A DNA stretch of 64,000 bases, taken from positions 51,229 through 115,228 of the IMG/VR virus record IMGVR_UViG_3300028365_000002; one strand, written 5' to 3'. A program made the position numbers and the translations under genes. Below are positions 18,502 to 27,334 of this stretch, in pieces. The stretch is from a virus. The notes under the pieces were generated by a model. The model did not search any database. It worked only from the letters and a program-made list of their open reading frames with translations, and was not told where the DNA came from. Positions within the stretch are counted from its first letter, which is position 1, and every line of letters begins with the position of its first letter.

Positions 18502-19459
18502 ACTACTAGACAGATTTGAAATGTTGTATCCTACTAATTCAAAATTAGCAGACTTACGACGTGCATACATTGATCAGGATTTATCTAGTATCTTTAGGTT
18601 AACTAATACATCTGACGAGTTGCGTAAAGCAGTAATGGAACAAAATTTACATAGTGTATTTCGAATAATTGACAATCATGATACAGAAGAATTGCGTAAA
18701 GCAGTAATGGAAAAGAATTTACACAGTGTATTTAGACTAGTAACTGACGACGATTTACGAAAGTTAGTTCTTGAAGACAATACATGGAAATTATGGCCGG
18801 TGCTTGCACGATACTCAGATAGCCACCTTGTCGCGGCATTTAAAAGTTTCTTTGTCAATCCTGCCTTGGAAATAGACAACAATTGCTTTAGTAGAGGACA
18901 GCTACAAAGTAAACAATGGCTAATTAAGATACTTAAAGAATTAGATGTTGAATTAGGCACAGTATTTCTGTGTGCTGGATGGTATGCTATACTATCAACT
19001 CTGTTGTTCGAATCCGGATTGAATATAACCAAGATACGTAGTTTTGATGTCGACTCCAGTTGCGAGAAAATAGCTGAAATATTCAATAAGCCGTGGCTAG
19101 TCGATCAATGGAAATTTAAAGCAATTACACAGGATATAATGGACATTGATTATTCTAATCATTCTTCAAAATCGTGGAGTAATTCTAATAAAAAAATGTG
19201 TTACATTCTAGACTCTCCTGACACCGTTGTTAATACAAGTTGTGAGCATATCGGCAACTTTGAAGAATGGTATGCAAAAATTCCCAAAGGTAAATTGGTA
19301 ATACTTCAGAGTAATAATTATTTTGAAATATCAGAACATATTAATTGCTCCGCTGATATGGATTCATTTGGTGAAACTGCGCCCATGCAAGAATGTTTGT
19401 TTCTTGGAGAATTACAATTACCAAAATATACAAGGTTTATGAAAATTGGATATAGATAA
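18485..19459 (+). CDS. Methyltransferase-like protein with N-terminal tandem repeats
   Basis: A 324-residue protein. The SD AAGGAG precedes a double ATG (18485, 18488). Residues 35-105 hold three helical repeats of the form ELRKAVMEQNLHSVFR. From about residue 150 the sequence looks like a Rossmann methyltransferase: a GTVFLCAGWYAILSTLL glycine region, then SFDVDSSC with an acidic residue at the end of strand 2, and a YILDSPDTVV strand. The SAM-binding glycine motif is degenerate (CAGW rather than GxGxG). It overlaps the next gene. A methyltransferase fold is likely, activity is uncertain. Confidence 0.55.
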   Translation: MMHTYELLDRFEMLYPTNSKLADLRRAYIDQDLSSIFRLTNTSDELRKAVMEQNLHSVFRIIDNHDTEELRKAVMEKNLHSVFRLVTDDDLRKLVLEDNTWKLWPVLARYSDSHLVAAFKSFFVNPALEIDNNCFSRGQLQSKQWLIKILKELDVELGTVFLCAGWYAILSTLLFESGLNITKIRSFDVDSSCEKIAEIFNKPWLVDQWKFKAITQDIMDIDYSNHSSKSWSNSNKKMCYILDSPDTVVNTSCEHIGNFEEWYAKIPKGKLVILQSNNYFEISEHINCSADMDSFGETAPMQECLFLGELQLPKYTRFMKIGYR

Positions 19460-19691
19460 ATTATCTCTGCGAGAATTGCAAACAGAAAGCGCAAGAGCAC
19501 TAAGTACCATGCAAGCAACCAACGACAACATTTGGCAATTCAACCAACAGGCGCATCACAATAGTCAAAATTGGTACAGAGCTGTTATTAACTGGTATGT
19601 AGAACAGCATGGGGATTTACCTAGTAAAGTAGGACCAGGCATGGACATAAAATTAGTAATGGAAAATCAATGTACAAATACGAAGACATAA
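19446..19691 (+). CDS. Small protein overlapping a radical SAM gene
   Basis: An 81-residue ORF starting at TTG 19446 inside the end of the upstream gene and ending 22 bases inside the next one, which suggests translational coupling on both sides. It is mainly helical, rich in Gln, Asn and His (QATNDNIWQFNQQAHHN) and contains a WYRAVINWYVEQHG segment. I do not recognise it. Its position directly before a radical SAM gene makes it a possible substrate or partner protein, but no leader-core pattern is evident. Confidence 0.5.
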   Translation: MDIDKLSLRELQTESARALSTMQATNDNIWQFNQQAHHNSQNWYRAVINWYVEQHGDLPSKVGPGMDIKLVMENQCTNTKT

Positions 19692-20749
19692 GAACAATAC
19701 ATTTAGAAAATACACAAAATTGCCAAGCAGCTTGCCCTATGTGCGATAGAAATCAAAACGGCGGAGATGTCAATCCGCATATTGATTTGAGCGAACTTAC
19801 ACTGACCGATATCAAAGTTATGTTTGAACCCGACTTTATCAAGCAACTTGACACGTTGTACATGTGCGGCAACTTGGGTGATCCAATTGTTGCTCGTGAC
19901 ACGTTGGCAATTTTTGAGTATTTTCGTAGTCACAATTCAACAATGTGGCTAAGCATGAATACAAATGCCGGAGCTAAAAGCGCACAATGGTGGACAAAGC
20001 TTGCTCAAGTATATGGAAGAATGGGCGCAGTTATTTTTAGTGTAGACGGACTAGAGGATACCAACCACAAGTATAGACAAAACGTTGTTTGGGCTAACGT
20101 GGAAAGATCCATGCGGGCTTTCATTGCTGCTGGCGGCAGAGCCAGATGGGATTTTTTAATATTTGAACATAATCAGCACCAAGTAGAAGAAGCCGAAGAG
20201 TTAAGCAAACAAATGGGGTTTGAACGGTTTGTAGCAAAGAAAACTGGGCGATTTGTAACATCTAAAACTGAGAAAAAAGATTCGCATCAAGCAGTTAATG
20301 GCAAAGGCAACAACACTACAGAACTTAAAAAACCAGATGCAAAGTACCAAAATTCAGCTCTTAAAAAGCAAGATGTTATCGTTGACAAATACGGTAGCAT
20401 GGATTCATACTATGACGCCGCCCCTATTAAGTGCAAAGTAAAGGACGAAGGAAACTTGTTCATTACAGCCGAAGGACTAGCAATGCCTTGTTGCTGGACT
20501 GCTGGCAGAATGTACAAGTGGTGGCACAAAGATCCTAAAGTAGAACAAATATGGGACTTTATTGATGACGCAGGCGGGAAAGATGCAGTTAATGCTAAGA
20601 TACACGGATTAAAAGCAGTGTTTGATACTGGTATATTTGAAAATATAGAAGCAAGCTGGAATAAACCTAGTGTTGGCGAAGGAAAACTAAAGGTGTGCGG
20701 TATGAAGTGCGGCGCCGAGTTTGATCCATTTGCAGCACAGTTTAGGTAA
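19670..20749 (+). CDS. Radical SAM protein (1) with C-terminal Cys-rich domain
   Basis: A 359-residue radical SAM enzyme. The cluster motif is C18QAAC22PMC25. Barrel landmarks follow: LYMCGNLGDP in the usual GGEP position, WLSMNTNAG, and VIFSVDGLEDTNHKYR. A C-terminal auxiliary domain contains AMPCCWTAG and CGMKCGAEFDPF, like SPASM/twitch domains that hold a second Fe-S cluster. The last 73 codons are nearly identical to those of the 23819 gene. It begins inside the 81-codon gene. Homologs act on peptides, proteins or small molecules; the substrate here is unknown. Confidence 0.85.
   Translation: MYKYEDIRTIHLENTQNCQAACPMCDRNQNGGDVNPHIDLSELTLTDIKVMFEPDFIKQLDTLYMCGNLGDPIVARDTLAIFEYFRSHNSTMWLSMNTNAGAKSAQWWTKLAQVYGRMGAVIFSVDGLEDTNHKYRQNVVWANVERSMRAFIAAGGRARWDFLIFEHNQHQVEEAEELSKQMGFERFVAKKTGRFVTSKTEKKDSHQAVNGKGNNTTELKKPDAKYQNSALKKQDVIVDKYGSMDSYYDAAPIKCKVKDEGNLFITAEGLAMPCCWTAGRMYKWWHKDPKVEQIWDFIDDAGGKDAVNAKIHGLKAVFDTGIFENIEASWNKPSVGEGKLKVCGMKCGAEFDPFAAQFR
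20531..20749 (+). repeat. Duplicated 3' segment shared with 24746-24964
   Basis: These 219 bases and positions 24746-24964 have the same length and are nearly identical in protein sequence (KVEQ.WDFID.AGGKDAVNA onward). The genes upstream of the shared segment are far more diverged, so this segment has been copied or converted recently. Confidence 0.8.
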
Positions 20750-20757
20750 GTATTATT

Positions 20758-21981
20758 ATGACACAGATTCCTTTATATTACAGAACTGATTTGCCCGAAG
20801 ACAAACAAGAGTTTAAATATTGCTGCGGCCCCCCCCACCGATATTTAGATCATCGCTATTTTATCATAGGACACAACACACCTGATGCATACTTTGGTTT
20901 ATTTGGCCCACCATTTGACGTTGTGTTTAGAGATAAAGTAGAAAGCGATAGTTTATACTATTTTCCGTTTTTGCCATCGCTTACTTCTATTGAAGAAGTA
21001 ATAGACGAAGTAATTATTCCAGACTCTGTTGTTAGCGATATTAAAGCCAACCGCTGCAAAATCCTAGTCTACAATTCTTACGAAGGGTGGGACTGGAATT
21101 GGTGGAAATCGTTGGTTGCTCCTTTTATAAAACGGTATGATATTAGTTTAGATAACTTTGTATTTGTTTGTGCAAATCTAGCAGAAGCCCCTGGCATGAA
21201 AACAGCGTATCATAATTTTTGGGAGTACCAAACTAAATTTGAAAATACAAAGTGGTTAATACAGCATGGAAGTTTGGGAATTTCTCAAAAAAAGCATCGC
21301 GCAAAAAAGTTTATTTGTTTAAACCGTCGCCCCCATGCAGGCAGATTTGCAGGAGTAACATTGCTATACCCTCATATTGATAGAGGATATTTATCAATGG
21401 GGAAATGCGGTGATACAGCAGATGGTTATTTTGATATCCAAGAAGCTCTTTTCCAACAAGAATCTCCAGAAATTTATAAAAAGTACATACAGTCTAGTAT
21501 AAAAGAAAACATACCTCTTAAAATTAATGATAATGTAAATCCTGAAATAGATAACCCAGTGTCGGATTGGGCCACAGATAAATTTTATGATTCTTTTCTC
21601 CACATATGTCCTGAAACTTATCAGTACAATACGCCAGGCAGAATGTTTTTTAGTGAAAAAATATTTAAGCCTATTATGTATATGCAGCCTTTTGTAATAC
21701 TAGGTGAACCAAATTCGTTAGGCACATTACAAAGTATGGGATATAAAACATTTAATAGTGTACTAGATGAGAGTTACGACAGTAAAATAGATAACACAAC
21801 GCGAGTTAACAGTGCAATAGATTCTGCAGTTAAATTTTTTGACAGGCCCGATGACGAATTATACAACGACATGATTAAGATCAAAAGTATACTTGTACAC
21901 AATCTTGCAATAATGAGTTACCGATCACACATGATGGACTCTATACTGCAAGATACCCTATATAAATACTTGCATGAGTAG
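20758..21981 (+). CDS. Glycosyltransferase-like protein (FSEKIFKP type)
   Basis: A 407-residue protein. Its C-terminal half carries KKFICLNRRPHAGR, ETYQYNTPGRMFFSEKIFKPIMYMQPF (here around residues 290-315) and GTLQSMGYKTF, an arrangement seen in exostosin- or fucosyltransferase-like GT-B proteins of phages and bacteria. The N-terminal half has a YNSYEGWDWNWW segment and a VFVCANLAEAPG strand. It follows a radical SAM gene by 8 bases and overlaps an SGNH hydrolase gene by 8 bases. Function as a glycosyltransferase is inferred from the conserved SEKIFKP block only. Confidence 0.6.
   Translation: MTQIPLYYRTDLPEDKQEFKYCCGPPHRYLDHRYFIIGHNTPDAYFGLFGPPFDVVFRDKVESDSLYYFPFLPSLTSIEEVIDEVIIPDSVVSDIKANRCKILVYNSYEGWDWNWWKSLVAPFIKRYDISLDNFVFVCANLAEAPGMKTAYHNFWEYQTKFENTKWLIQHGSLGISQKKHRAKKFICLNRRPHAGRFAGVTLLYPHIDRGYLSMGKCGDTADGYFDIQEALFQQESPEIYKKYIQSSIKENIPLKINDNVNPEIDNPVSDWATDKFYDSFLHICPETYQYNTPGRMFFSEKIFKPIMYMQPFVILGEPNSLGTLQSMGYKTFNSVLDESYDSKIDNTTRVNSAIDSAVKFFDRPDDELYNDMIKIKSILVHNLAIMSYRSHMMDSILQDTLYKYLHE
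21961..21968 (+). promoter_or_regulatory. Exact late promoter TATAAATA, 5 bases before ATG
   Basis: TATAAATA at 21961-21968 is followed by five bases and ATG 21974. With the T4 octamer at -13 to -6, the A of ATG would be +1, giving a leaderless mRNA. Confidence 0.6.
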
Positions 21982-22573
21982 AATAATAACAGTTGGATGC
22001 TCTTATACATACGGCCACGGGTTGTCCGATTGTATAGATAGTAACAGTAATGCCCAAGGACCTTGTCCTAGTAAGTTAGGGTATGCTCAGATTGTAGCCG
22101 ATCATTTAGAGAGATCTCTAATTAATTTAGCACAATGCGGCATAGGTGATAAACAAATTATGAATATAGTAGATAATACTTTATTTGATCCGGATGACAT
22201 TTGCCTAATACAGTGGAGTCATAATGACCGTTACTGCATTCTAAACAAACAAGAAACTGTTGCGATTGGCCCGTGGATGGATAATAAAATAACTAAAACG
22301 TATTATAAAAGCATACACAACGAGAATGATGCAACTGTTATGCGTGATGTATACATTAATTATATTAACTTAAAGTTACAGTCTCTTGGAATTGTTACAT
22401 ATAACATATTGCCAATTGATGCATACCTGTGTGATTTGAATATTAATCAGTCAGTTAAAATGTCCGATAAAAACTTACAATATTTTAGAGTTGACTGTGC
22501 ATTGGACAAGCAACATCCAGGAAAAAAAAGCAATAAACGCTTTGCAGAATACTTGATAAAGGAGTACTTTTAA
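21974..22573 (+). CDS. SGNH-hydrolase-like protein (1)
   Basis: A 199-residue protein with SGNH/GDSL blocks: block I VGCSYTYGHG (nucleophile S10), block II CGIGDKQI, block III IQWSHNDR with the Asn, and a block V-like DKQHPGKKSN with the His. Such enzymes cleave or transfer esters, for instance O-acetyl groups on glycans. It has no signal peptide. A close paralog lies at 24988. Both are preceded by a late octamer only five bases from the ATG, but they are also reachable by read-through from the overlapping upstream gene. Confidence 0.75.
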   Translation: MSRIITVGCSYTYGHGLSDCIDSNSNAQGPCPSKLGYAQIVADHLERSLINLAQCGIGDKQIMNIVDNTLFDPDDICLIQWSHNDRYCILNKQETVAIGPWMDNKITKTYYKSIHNENDATVMRDVYINYINLKLQSLGIVTYNILPIDAYLCDLNINQSVKMSDKNLQYFRVDCALDKQHPGKKSNKRFAEYLIKEYF

Positions 22574-23800
22574 ATGAAAATAGGATTCATTGGCATTGGC
22601 AAATTGGGAATGCCGTGTGCTGAAGCTATAGCAGACGGTGGACACAATGTAGTAGGATATGACATTGCTGAATGCACTTCCGAAGTAGTAACAATAGCAA
22701 ACTCGATTAAAGAATGTGTAAAAGACAAAGACATTGTGTTCATTGCAGTGCCAACACCACACGATCCAGAGTATGATGGCAGAGCACCAACAGCACACCT
22801 TGCACCTAAAGACTTCAACTATGACATTGTCAAATCGGTGATAGCAGAAGCCAACAAGCATATGACCGAGGACCAATTACTGGTATTGATCAGCACAGTG
22901 TTACCAGGCACAACGCGCAGAGAATTTATCCCTATTGTTACCAACACTAGGTTCATATACAATCCATACCTTATTGCAATGGGCAGTGTAGCATGGGACA
23001 TGGTTAATCCAGAGATGGTAATGATCGGCACAGAAGATGGGTCACAAACTGGCGACGCTAAAATGTTAGTTGATTTTTATAAAACAATTATGCAAAATAA
23101 TCCACGTTATGAAATTGGTACATGGGACGAGTGCGAGTGCATTAAGGTTTTCTATAATACTATGATTAGTGCAAAGATTGGCATTGTCAACATGATTCAA
23201 GACGTAGCAGAAGCACAAGGCAACATCAACGTAGATATTGTAACAGAAGCCTTGGCCAAGTCAACCATGCGCATTACAGGCCCGCAGTATATGACTGCTG
23301 GTATGGGCGACGGGGGCGGTTGCCATCCCCGTGATAACATTGCATTGCGCTACATGGCAGAAAAGTTAAATCTAGGGTATGATATGTTTGACGCTATCAT
23401 GAACGCACGTGACATACAAGCTAAGAATATTGCCAAACAGTTAGTGTTCCAAAGTAAATTCCATAATATGGATATTGTAATACACGGCAAGTCATACAAA
23501 CCCGGTGTGTCTTATATCGACGGCAGTTACAGTTTATTAGTGGGGCATTTTTGTGAACAGTTAGGAATCAAACCTATCTATATTGATCCGTTAACAGGCG
23601 ACAAGTATACACCAATTACACCATGTGTATTTTTACTGGCGCACGATTCAAACACTACATACAAATATCTGGGCAGCGATAATCCACAAAAAATGTATTG
23701 TCATATCCCAGATGACAGCATTGTAGTTGATCCTTGGCGTACATATACCAATGATGATGTCACTGTGATTCATTATGGTAATACTAGGCAGTTTAAATAG
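22574..23800 (+). CDS. UDP-glucose/GDP-mannose dehydrogenase family protein
   Basis: A 408-residue NAD-dependent nucleotide-sugar dehydrogenase. The N-terminal Rossmann motif is GFIGIGKLGMP (residues 4-14), then IAVPTP and ISTVLPGT in the expected places, FIYNPYLIAMGS replacing the usual NPEFLREG, and the active-site Cys in GGGCHPRDN. The C-terminal domain has HGKSYKPGVSYIDGS. It would oxidise a UDP- or GDP-sugar to the uronic acid. An AAAGGAG SD precedes ATG 22574, directly after the SGNH stop codon. A second, shorter relative is at 61088. Confidence 0.85.
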   Translation: MKIGFIGIGKLGMPCAEAIADGGHNVVGYDIAECTSEVVTIANSIKECVKDKDIVFIAVPTPHDPEYDGRAPTAHLAPKDFNYDIVKSVIAEANKHMTEDQLLVLISTVLPGTTRREFIPIVTNTRFIYNPYLIAMGSVAWDMVNPEMVMIGTEDGSQTGDAKMLVDFYKTIMQNNPRYEIGTWDECECIKVFYNTMISAKIGIVNMIQDVAEAQGNINVDIVTEALAKSTMRITGPQYMTAGMGDGGGCHPRDNIALRYMAEKLNLGYDMFDAIMNARDIQAKNIAKQLVFQSKFHNMDIVIHGKSYKPGVSYIDGSYSLLVGHFCEQLGIKPIYIDPLTGDKYTPITPCVFLLAHDSNTTYKYLGSDNPQKMYCHIPDDSIVVDPWRTYTNDDVTVIHYGNTRQFK

Positions 23801-23818
23801 CATTGGTATATATTGAGT

Positions 23819-24964
23819 ATGAGTATTGACCTTGAACATCTAAATTTAAAACGCGCAGTAATTGAAGTCTTTGGAGGTTGTAATTATACTTGTCAAATGT
23901 GTCCTCAGGGATCCGCCGAAGGCAGAGAAAAAGAATTTTTAAAAAAAATGCCATTGCGGCAATTTGAAAGTATTCTTGATCAAATTACTCCTAAATACGG
24001 ATATCCAGTGATTAATCTTGAGGGATCAGGCGAACCGACTATGGCAAAAGACCTCCATGAGTATATCGCAGCATGTACTAAACGTGGCTTAAAGTCTTAC
24101 TTATATTGCAACGGTGCTAAATTTACAGGGCAGTACATGAAAGACTGTATTGATGCCGGATTGTCGCTTATTAGATTTTCTGTAATAGGGTACAATCGAG
24201 AATTGTACCAGAAATGGATGAGTAAAGATAACTGGGATTTAATAAAGTCAAATACCACTGAAGCAGCCGCATACGTGAAAGAAGTAAATTCTAAATGTTC
24301 TGTTCAGAGTTATCATCTAATCTTAGACCCTAAAAATGCAGAATGGGAAGCTGAACAATATAAAAATAATTTTATTATTCCCACAGGCGTAATTTCTTAT
24401 ATCTGGAAAATGCACAACTGGAGTGGAAATCATTCTCCGGAATACATTCGCTCTGGTAAAAAACGAAGTTGTGGCCGCCCGTCTGCTGAGGAACTAACAG
24501 TTCGTGCCGGAGGAGTTAACGGTATGACAGCAGCAGTAACTCCGTGTTGTCAGGTCCTAGGACCGCCGAGCGAAAGTAAAAGTGTTCTAGGACATCTTTC
24601 GAGTCAAACCTTTGAAGAAATTTGGACAGGCAATCTTTATACCGAACTAAGAGAAAAACACAATGCAGGTGACTTTGACAGTATTTCTTACTGCAAGGGC
24701 TGCGACTTCCTACAAGAAGATACTGATGTGTTGTGCTGGACCAATGATCCCAAAGTAGAACAAGTATGGGACTTTATTGATGAAGCCGGCGGCAAGGATG
24801 CAGTCAATGCCAAGATACACGGGTTAAAAGCTGTGTTTGATACTGGCATATTTGAAAACATAGAAGCAAGTTGGAACAAACCCAGCTGCGCCGACGGAAA
24901 ATTAAAAGTATGCAGTATGAAGTGCGGCGCCGAGTTTGATCCATTTTCGGCGCAGTTTAAGTAA
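23819..24964 (+). CDS. Radical SAM protein (2) with shared C-terminal domain
   Basis: A 381-residue radical SAM enzyme; I choose ATG 23819 over TTG 23813. Cluster motif C21NYTCQMC28. LEGSGEPT replaces GGEP and is followed by SYLYCNGAK and SLIRFSVIG. The C-terminal auxiliary domain includes TPCCQVLG, YCKGCDFL and the block shared with the 19670 gene ending CSMKCGAEFDPF. In SPASM proteins such cysteines hold one or two auxiliary clusters. The DNA of the last 219 bases is a near copy of that of the 19670 gene. The substrate is unknown. Confidence 0.85.
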   Translation: MSIDLEHLNLKRAVIEVFGGCNYTCQMCPQGSAEGREKEFLKKMPLRQFESILDQITPKYGYPVINLEGSGEPTMAKDLHEYIAACTKRGLKSYLYCNGAKFTGQYMKDCIDAGLSLIRFSVIGYNRELYQKWMSKDNWDLIKSNTTEAAAYVKEVNSKCSVQSYHLILDPKNAEWEAEQYKNNFIIPTGVISYIWKMHNWSGNHSPEYIRSGKKRSCGRPSAEELTVRAGGVNGMTAAVTPCCQVLGPPSESKSVLGHLSSQTFEEIWTGNLYTELREKHNAGDFDSISYCKGCDFLQEDTDVLCWTNDPKVEQVWDFIDEAGGKDAVNAKIHGLKAVFDTGIFENIEASWNKPSCADGKLKVCSMKCGAEFDPFSAQFK

Positions 24965-24974
24965 TAATTCTTGG

Positions 24975-24982
24975 CATAAATA
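24975..24982 (+). promoter_or_regulatory. Late promoter CATAAATA, 5 bases before ATG
   Basis: CATAAATA is followed by five bases and ATG 24988, the same spacing as at 21961. No SD fits between the predicted start site and the ATG. Confidence 0.5.
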
Positions 24983-24987
24983 CTTGT

Positions 24988-25590
24988 ATGAATAAGTTAA
25001 TAACAATTGGATGTTCATACACTTTTGGACACGGATTGGCCGATTGTATACACTCCGACGGTGTTCATCCGCTGGATGAACCTAGTAAGTTGGGCTTTGC
25101 TCAGATAGTTGCCACTCATTTAAGGCGCAAACTGGTAAACTTATCTGTTCCTGGCGCCGGCGATAAACACATTATGCACATCGCTGACAATACTAATTTC
25201 GATTTGTCTGATATTTGCGTAATACAGTGGAGTCATAATGACCGTCATTGCATTATAAAACAGCACACTAACGTTCAGATAGGAACGTGGAAGTATGACA
25301 AGCCATCAAAACCATATTACAAATTTTTACACAACGATTGGGATTCAACTATCATGCGTTGTGTGTACATCAATTACATCAACTTAAAATTACGATCACT
25401 CGGTATTAAAACATACAATATATTACCGGTAGACGCACATCCAAAAACTTTAAACATTGACCGGTCAATTACTATGTCAGATAAAAACCTGCAATCTTTT
25501 AAAGTAGACAGAGCGCTAGACAACTCTCACCCTGGGCCCAAAAGTCAAAAACTTTTTGCAGAATATTTAATAAACAAATACTTTGCCTAA
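24988..25590 (+). CDS. SGNH-hydrolase-like protein (2)
   Basis: A 200-residue paralog of the 21974 gene, similar over its whole length. Block I IGCSYTFGHGL (Ser nucleophile), block II PGAGDKHI, block III IQWSHNDRHC, and the C-terminal SHPGPKSQ carrying the His. It follows radical SAM gene 2, as the first copy follows radical SAM gene 1 and one GT-like gene, so a radical SAM plus SGNH cassette seems to have been duplicated. An ester hydrolase or transferase on the island's product is likely. Confidence 0.75.
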   Translation: MNKLITIGCSYTFGHGLADCIHSDGVHPLDEPSKLGFAQIVATHLRRKLVNLSVPGAGDKHIMHIADNTNFDLSDICVIQWSHNDRHCIIKQHTNVQIGTWKYDKPSKPYYKFLHNDWDSTIMRCVYINYINLKLRSLGIKTYNILPVDAHPKTLNIDRSITMSDKNLQSFKVDRALDNSHPGPKSQKLFAEYLINKYFA

Positions 25591-25594
25591 ATAC

Positions 25595-25623
25595 TAGACA
25601 ATTGAAATAATGTGTGCTACAAT
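25595..25623 (+). promoter_or_regulatory. Sigma70-type promoter
   Basis: TAGACA (25595-25600), 17-base spacer and TACAAT (25618-25623) with a TG two bases upstream (extended -10). It lies between the second SGNH gene and the kinase-like gene. Confidence 0.5.
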
Positions 25624-25656
25624 AGACTAATATAAGTATTGAGAGAAATAATACCA

Positions 25657-26175
25657 ATGATAGACAGATACTCGAAGATCGAGTTTAAAGATGATATTGT
25701 CTTTAAAACAGTACGCAACACCAACTTCCAGCCAATTAATCAACAATGGTTAAAACATTACTCTAACTTGTCAAAATCTAATCCTGCATTGGTAAAGGTA
25801 CTTGGGTTGGTTGACCATGAAACATATACCATGGAATTTTTAGATATTGTTGATACTATTGAAAGTGTTTTGAAAAGAGAAGAATACTATCACTTGATTA
25901 CCAAAGACTTAATTTGTGATATAATTATCACTATAAATAATACTTGGAGTCAATCAATGCAGGAATCTAAAAAGTTAAAAAACAACACATTTTTTGTAAA
26001 CTGTGATTTAAGTCTAAGCAATATTGTGCTAACAACTTCGAACGAAGTTAAGATAATAGATCCTGAATCGTTTACATTTGTACAAAATTTAGAATATACT
26101 GAAAAGTATTATATGACTCAGATAAATTTAATGTCCAATCTACAAACATATTATGCAAGGACTTCAGTTAAGTAA
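25657..26175 (+). CDS. Small kinase-like protein (APH/choline kinase-like fold)
   Basis: A 172-residue protein starting at ATG 25657 (an in-frame TTG at 25639 has no better SD). The C-terminal half carries FVNCDLSLSNIVL, matching the catalytic-loop pattern D....N of aminoglycoside phosphotransferase-like kinases (usual HGDLHPGN), followed by VKIIDPESF, matching the metal-binding D. The N-terminal lobe is short, compared with about 260 residues in full-size members. It may phosphorylate a small molecule made by the island. The assignment rests on these two motifs only. Confidence 0.55.
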   Translation: MIDRYSKIEFKDDIVFKTVRNTNFQPINQQWLKHYSNLSKSNPALVKVLGLVDHETYTMEFLDIVDTIESVLKREEYYHLITKDLICDIIITINNTWSQSMQESKKLKNNTFFVNCDLSLSNIVLTTSNEVKIIDPESFTFVQNLEYTEKYYMTQINLMSNLQTYYARTSVK

Positions 26176-26181
26176 CCAAAT

Positions 26182-27255
26182 ATGAACTTATTAAACATCA
26201 AAAAAGTCGAATTAGAAATTACAAGTGATTGTAATGCAGCTTGCCCTGGTTGTGCAAGAACGCAGAATTTTGGTAAATTTTTAGTCACTGGGTTTGGACT
26301 TGCTGATATAAAGCGATTGTTTCCTTCGCGAGAATATATTGCAGGCAAGCAATTTAAATTCTGCGGAGTGCTTGGCGACCCGGCACTCAACATAGAATGT
26401 GTCGATATGGTAGAATATCTGTCCACCAACGGCGGATTTTGTCAATTGAGCACCAATGGCGGTTATCAAACAGCAACGTGGTGGCACCGACTTGGCGAGT
26501 TGAGCAAAGAAACAAAGAATGTCGAGATCAACTTTTGCATCGACGGCCACAGAGAAACCAATCACGTCTATAGGGTAAACACCAACTTTAAAGTAATCGA
26601 CCGTAATATGCAAGCATACCGAGCCGGCGGCGCTGGCCACTCTGCTGCAACTTGGATATTTATTGTATTTGATCACAATGAGTATGAGTTGCCTGCTGCT
26701 GAGGCGCATGCTAAGTCGCTGGGGTTCAAGTTTGCAACTAGAACTGGAATGAGAAACAGTTACCACGACTGGGTTTCTATTATAAAGAAACGAGATGCTA
26801 ATACAAAAAAACTAGTTACTGAACAAAGTGTAATTACAACCTCTGGCAAAAAAGAACATACTAAAAAACAACAGGTTTATGAACTTGCTGAATTTATTGA
26901 AAACTATAAAAATAACGATAGCTACCAAACACAACGAGTGGTTTCGTCGATCACTTGCAAATATGTACACGAAGCCGAAATATTTATTAGTGCCCAGCTT
27001 GAAGTTTGGCCATGTTGCTTTCTTTGGGACAGCACGTTTAAAAATAGAGATCAAATTACAGACAAGTTATCAAAATACACAAACGGATGGAACAGTGTCA
27101 AGGATCAGGATATAGACGCCGTATTATCTCATGATTGGTTTTCTGAAGTGTTAGAACAAAGTTGGAATCCGGCCCACGCACAGCATTTGTCACGGTGTAT
27201 ACTAACTTGCGCTCATAACAAAGCATATCATAATGAAATAACCATAAAACAATAA
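26182..27255 (+). CDS. Radical SAM protein (3) with C-terminal Cys motif
   Basis: A 357-residue radical SAM enzyme. The cluster motif is C17NAAC21PGC24. Barrel features: FCGVLGDPAL, QLSTNGGYQ, and VEINFCIDGHRETNHVYR, closely matching the 19670 and 30853 genes (IDG..ETN/ETS.IYR). The C-terminal part has a KYVHEAEIFISAQLEVWPCCFLW segment (split here by position, about residues 255-280) and a final CILTCAHN, so an auxiliary cluster is plausible. It is six bases downstream of the kinase-like gene. Confidence 0.85.
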   Translation: MNLLNIKKVELEITSDCNAACPGCARTQNFGKFLVTGFGLADIKRLFPSREYIAGKQFKFCGVLGDPALNIECVDMVEYLSTNGGFCQLSTNGGYQTATWWHRLGELSKETKNVEINFCIDGHRETNHVYRVNTNFKVIDRNMQAYRAGGAGHSAATWIFIVFDHNEYELPAAEAHAKSLGFKFATRTGMRNSYHDWVSIIKKRDANTKKLVTEQSVITTSGKKEHTKKQQVYELAEFIENYKNNDSYQTQRVVSSITCKYVHEAEIFISAQLEVWPCCFLWDSTFKNRDQITDKLSKYTNGWNSVKDQDIDAVLSHDWFSEVLEQSWNPAHAQHLSRCILTCAHNKAYHNEITIKQ

Positions 27256-27298
27256 TTTTGTGTTGTAGTTCAGATTACCAGCAGCAGAAATATACGTA

Positions 27299-27306
27299 TA
27301 TAAATA
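27299..27306 (+). promoter_or_regulatory. Exact T4-type late promoter TATAAATA
   Basis: TATAAATA at 27299-27306 in a 79-base intergenic region; the SD AGGAAA (about 27321) and ATG 27335 follow. It would express the QueC-like gene and downstream genes late. Confidence 0.65.
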
Positions 27307-27334
27307 TATACTAATATAGTAGGAAAATAACAAC

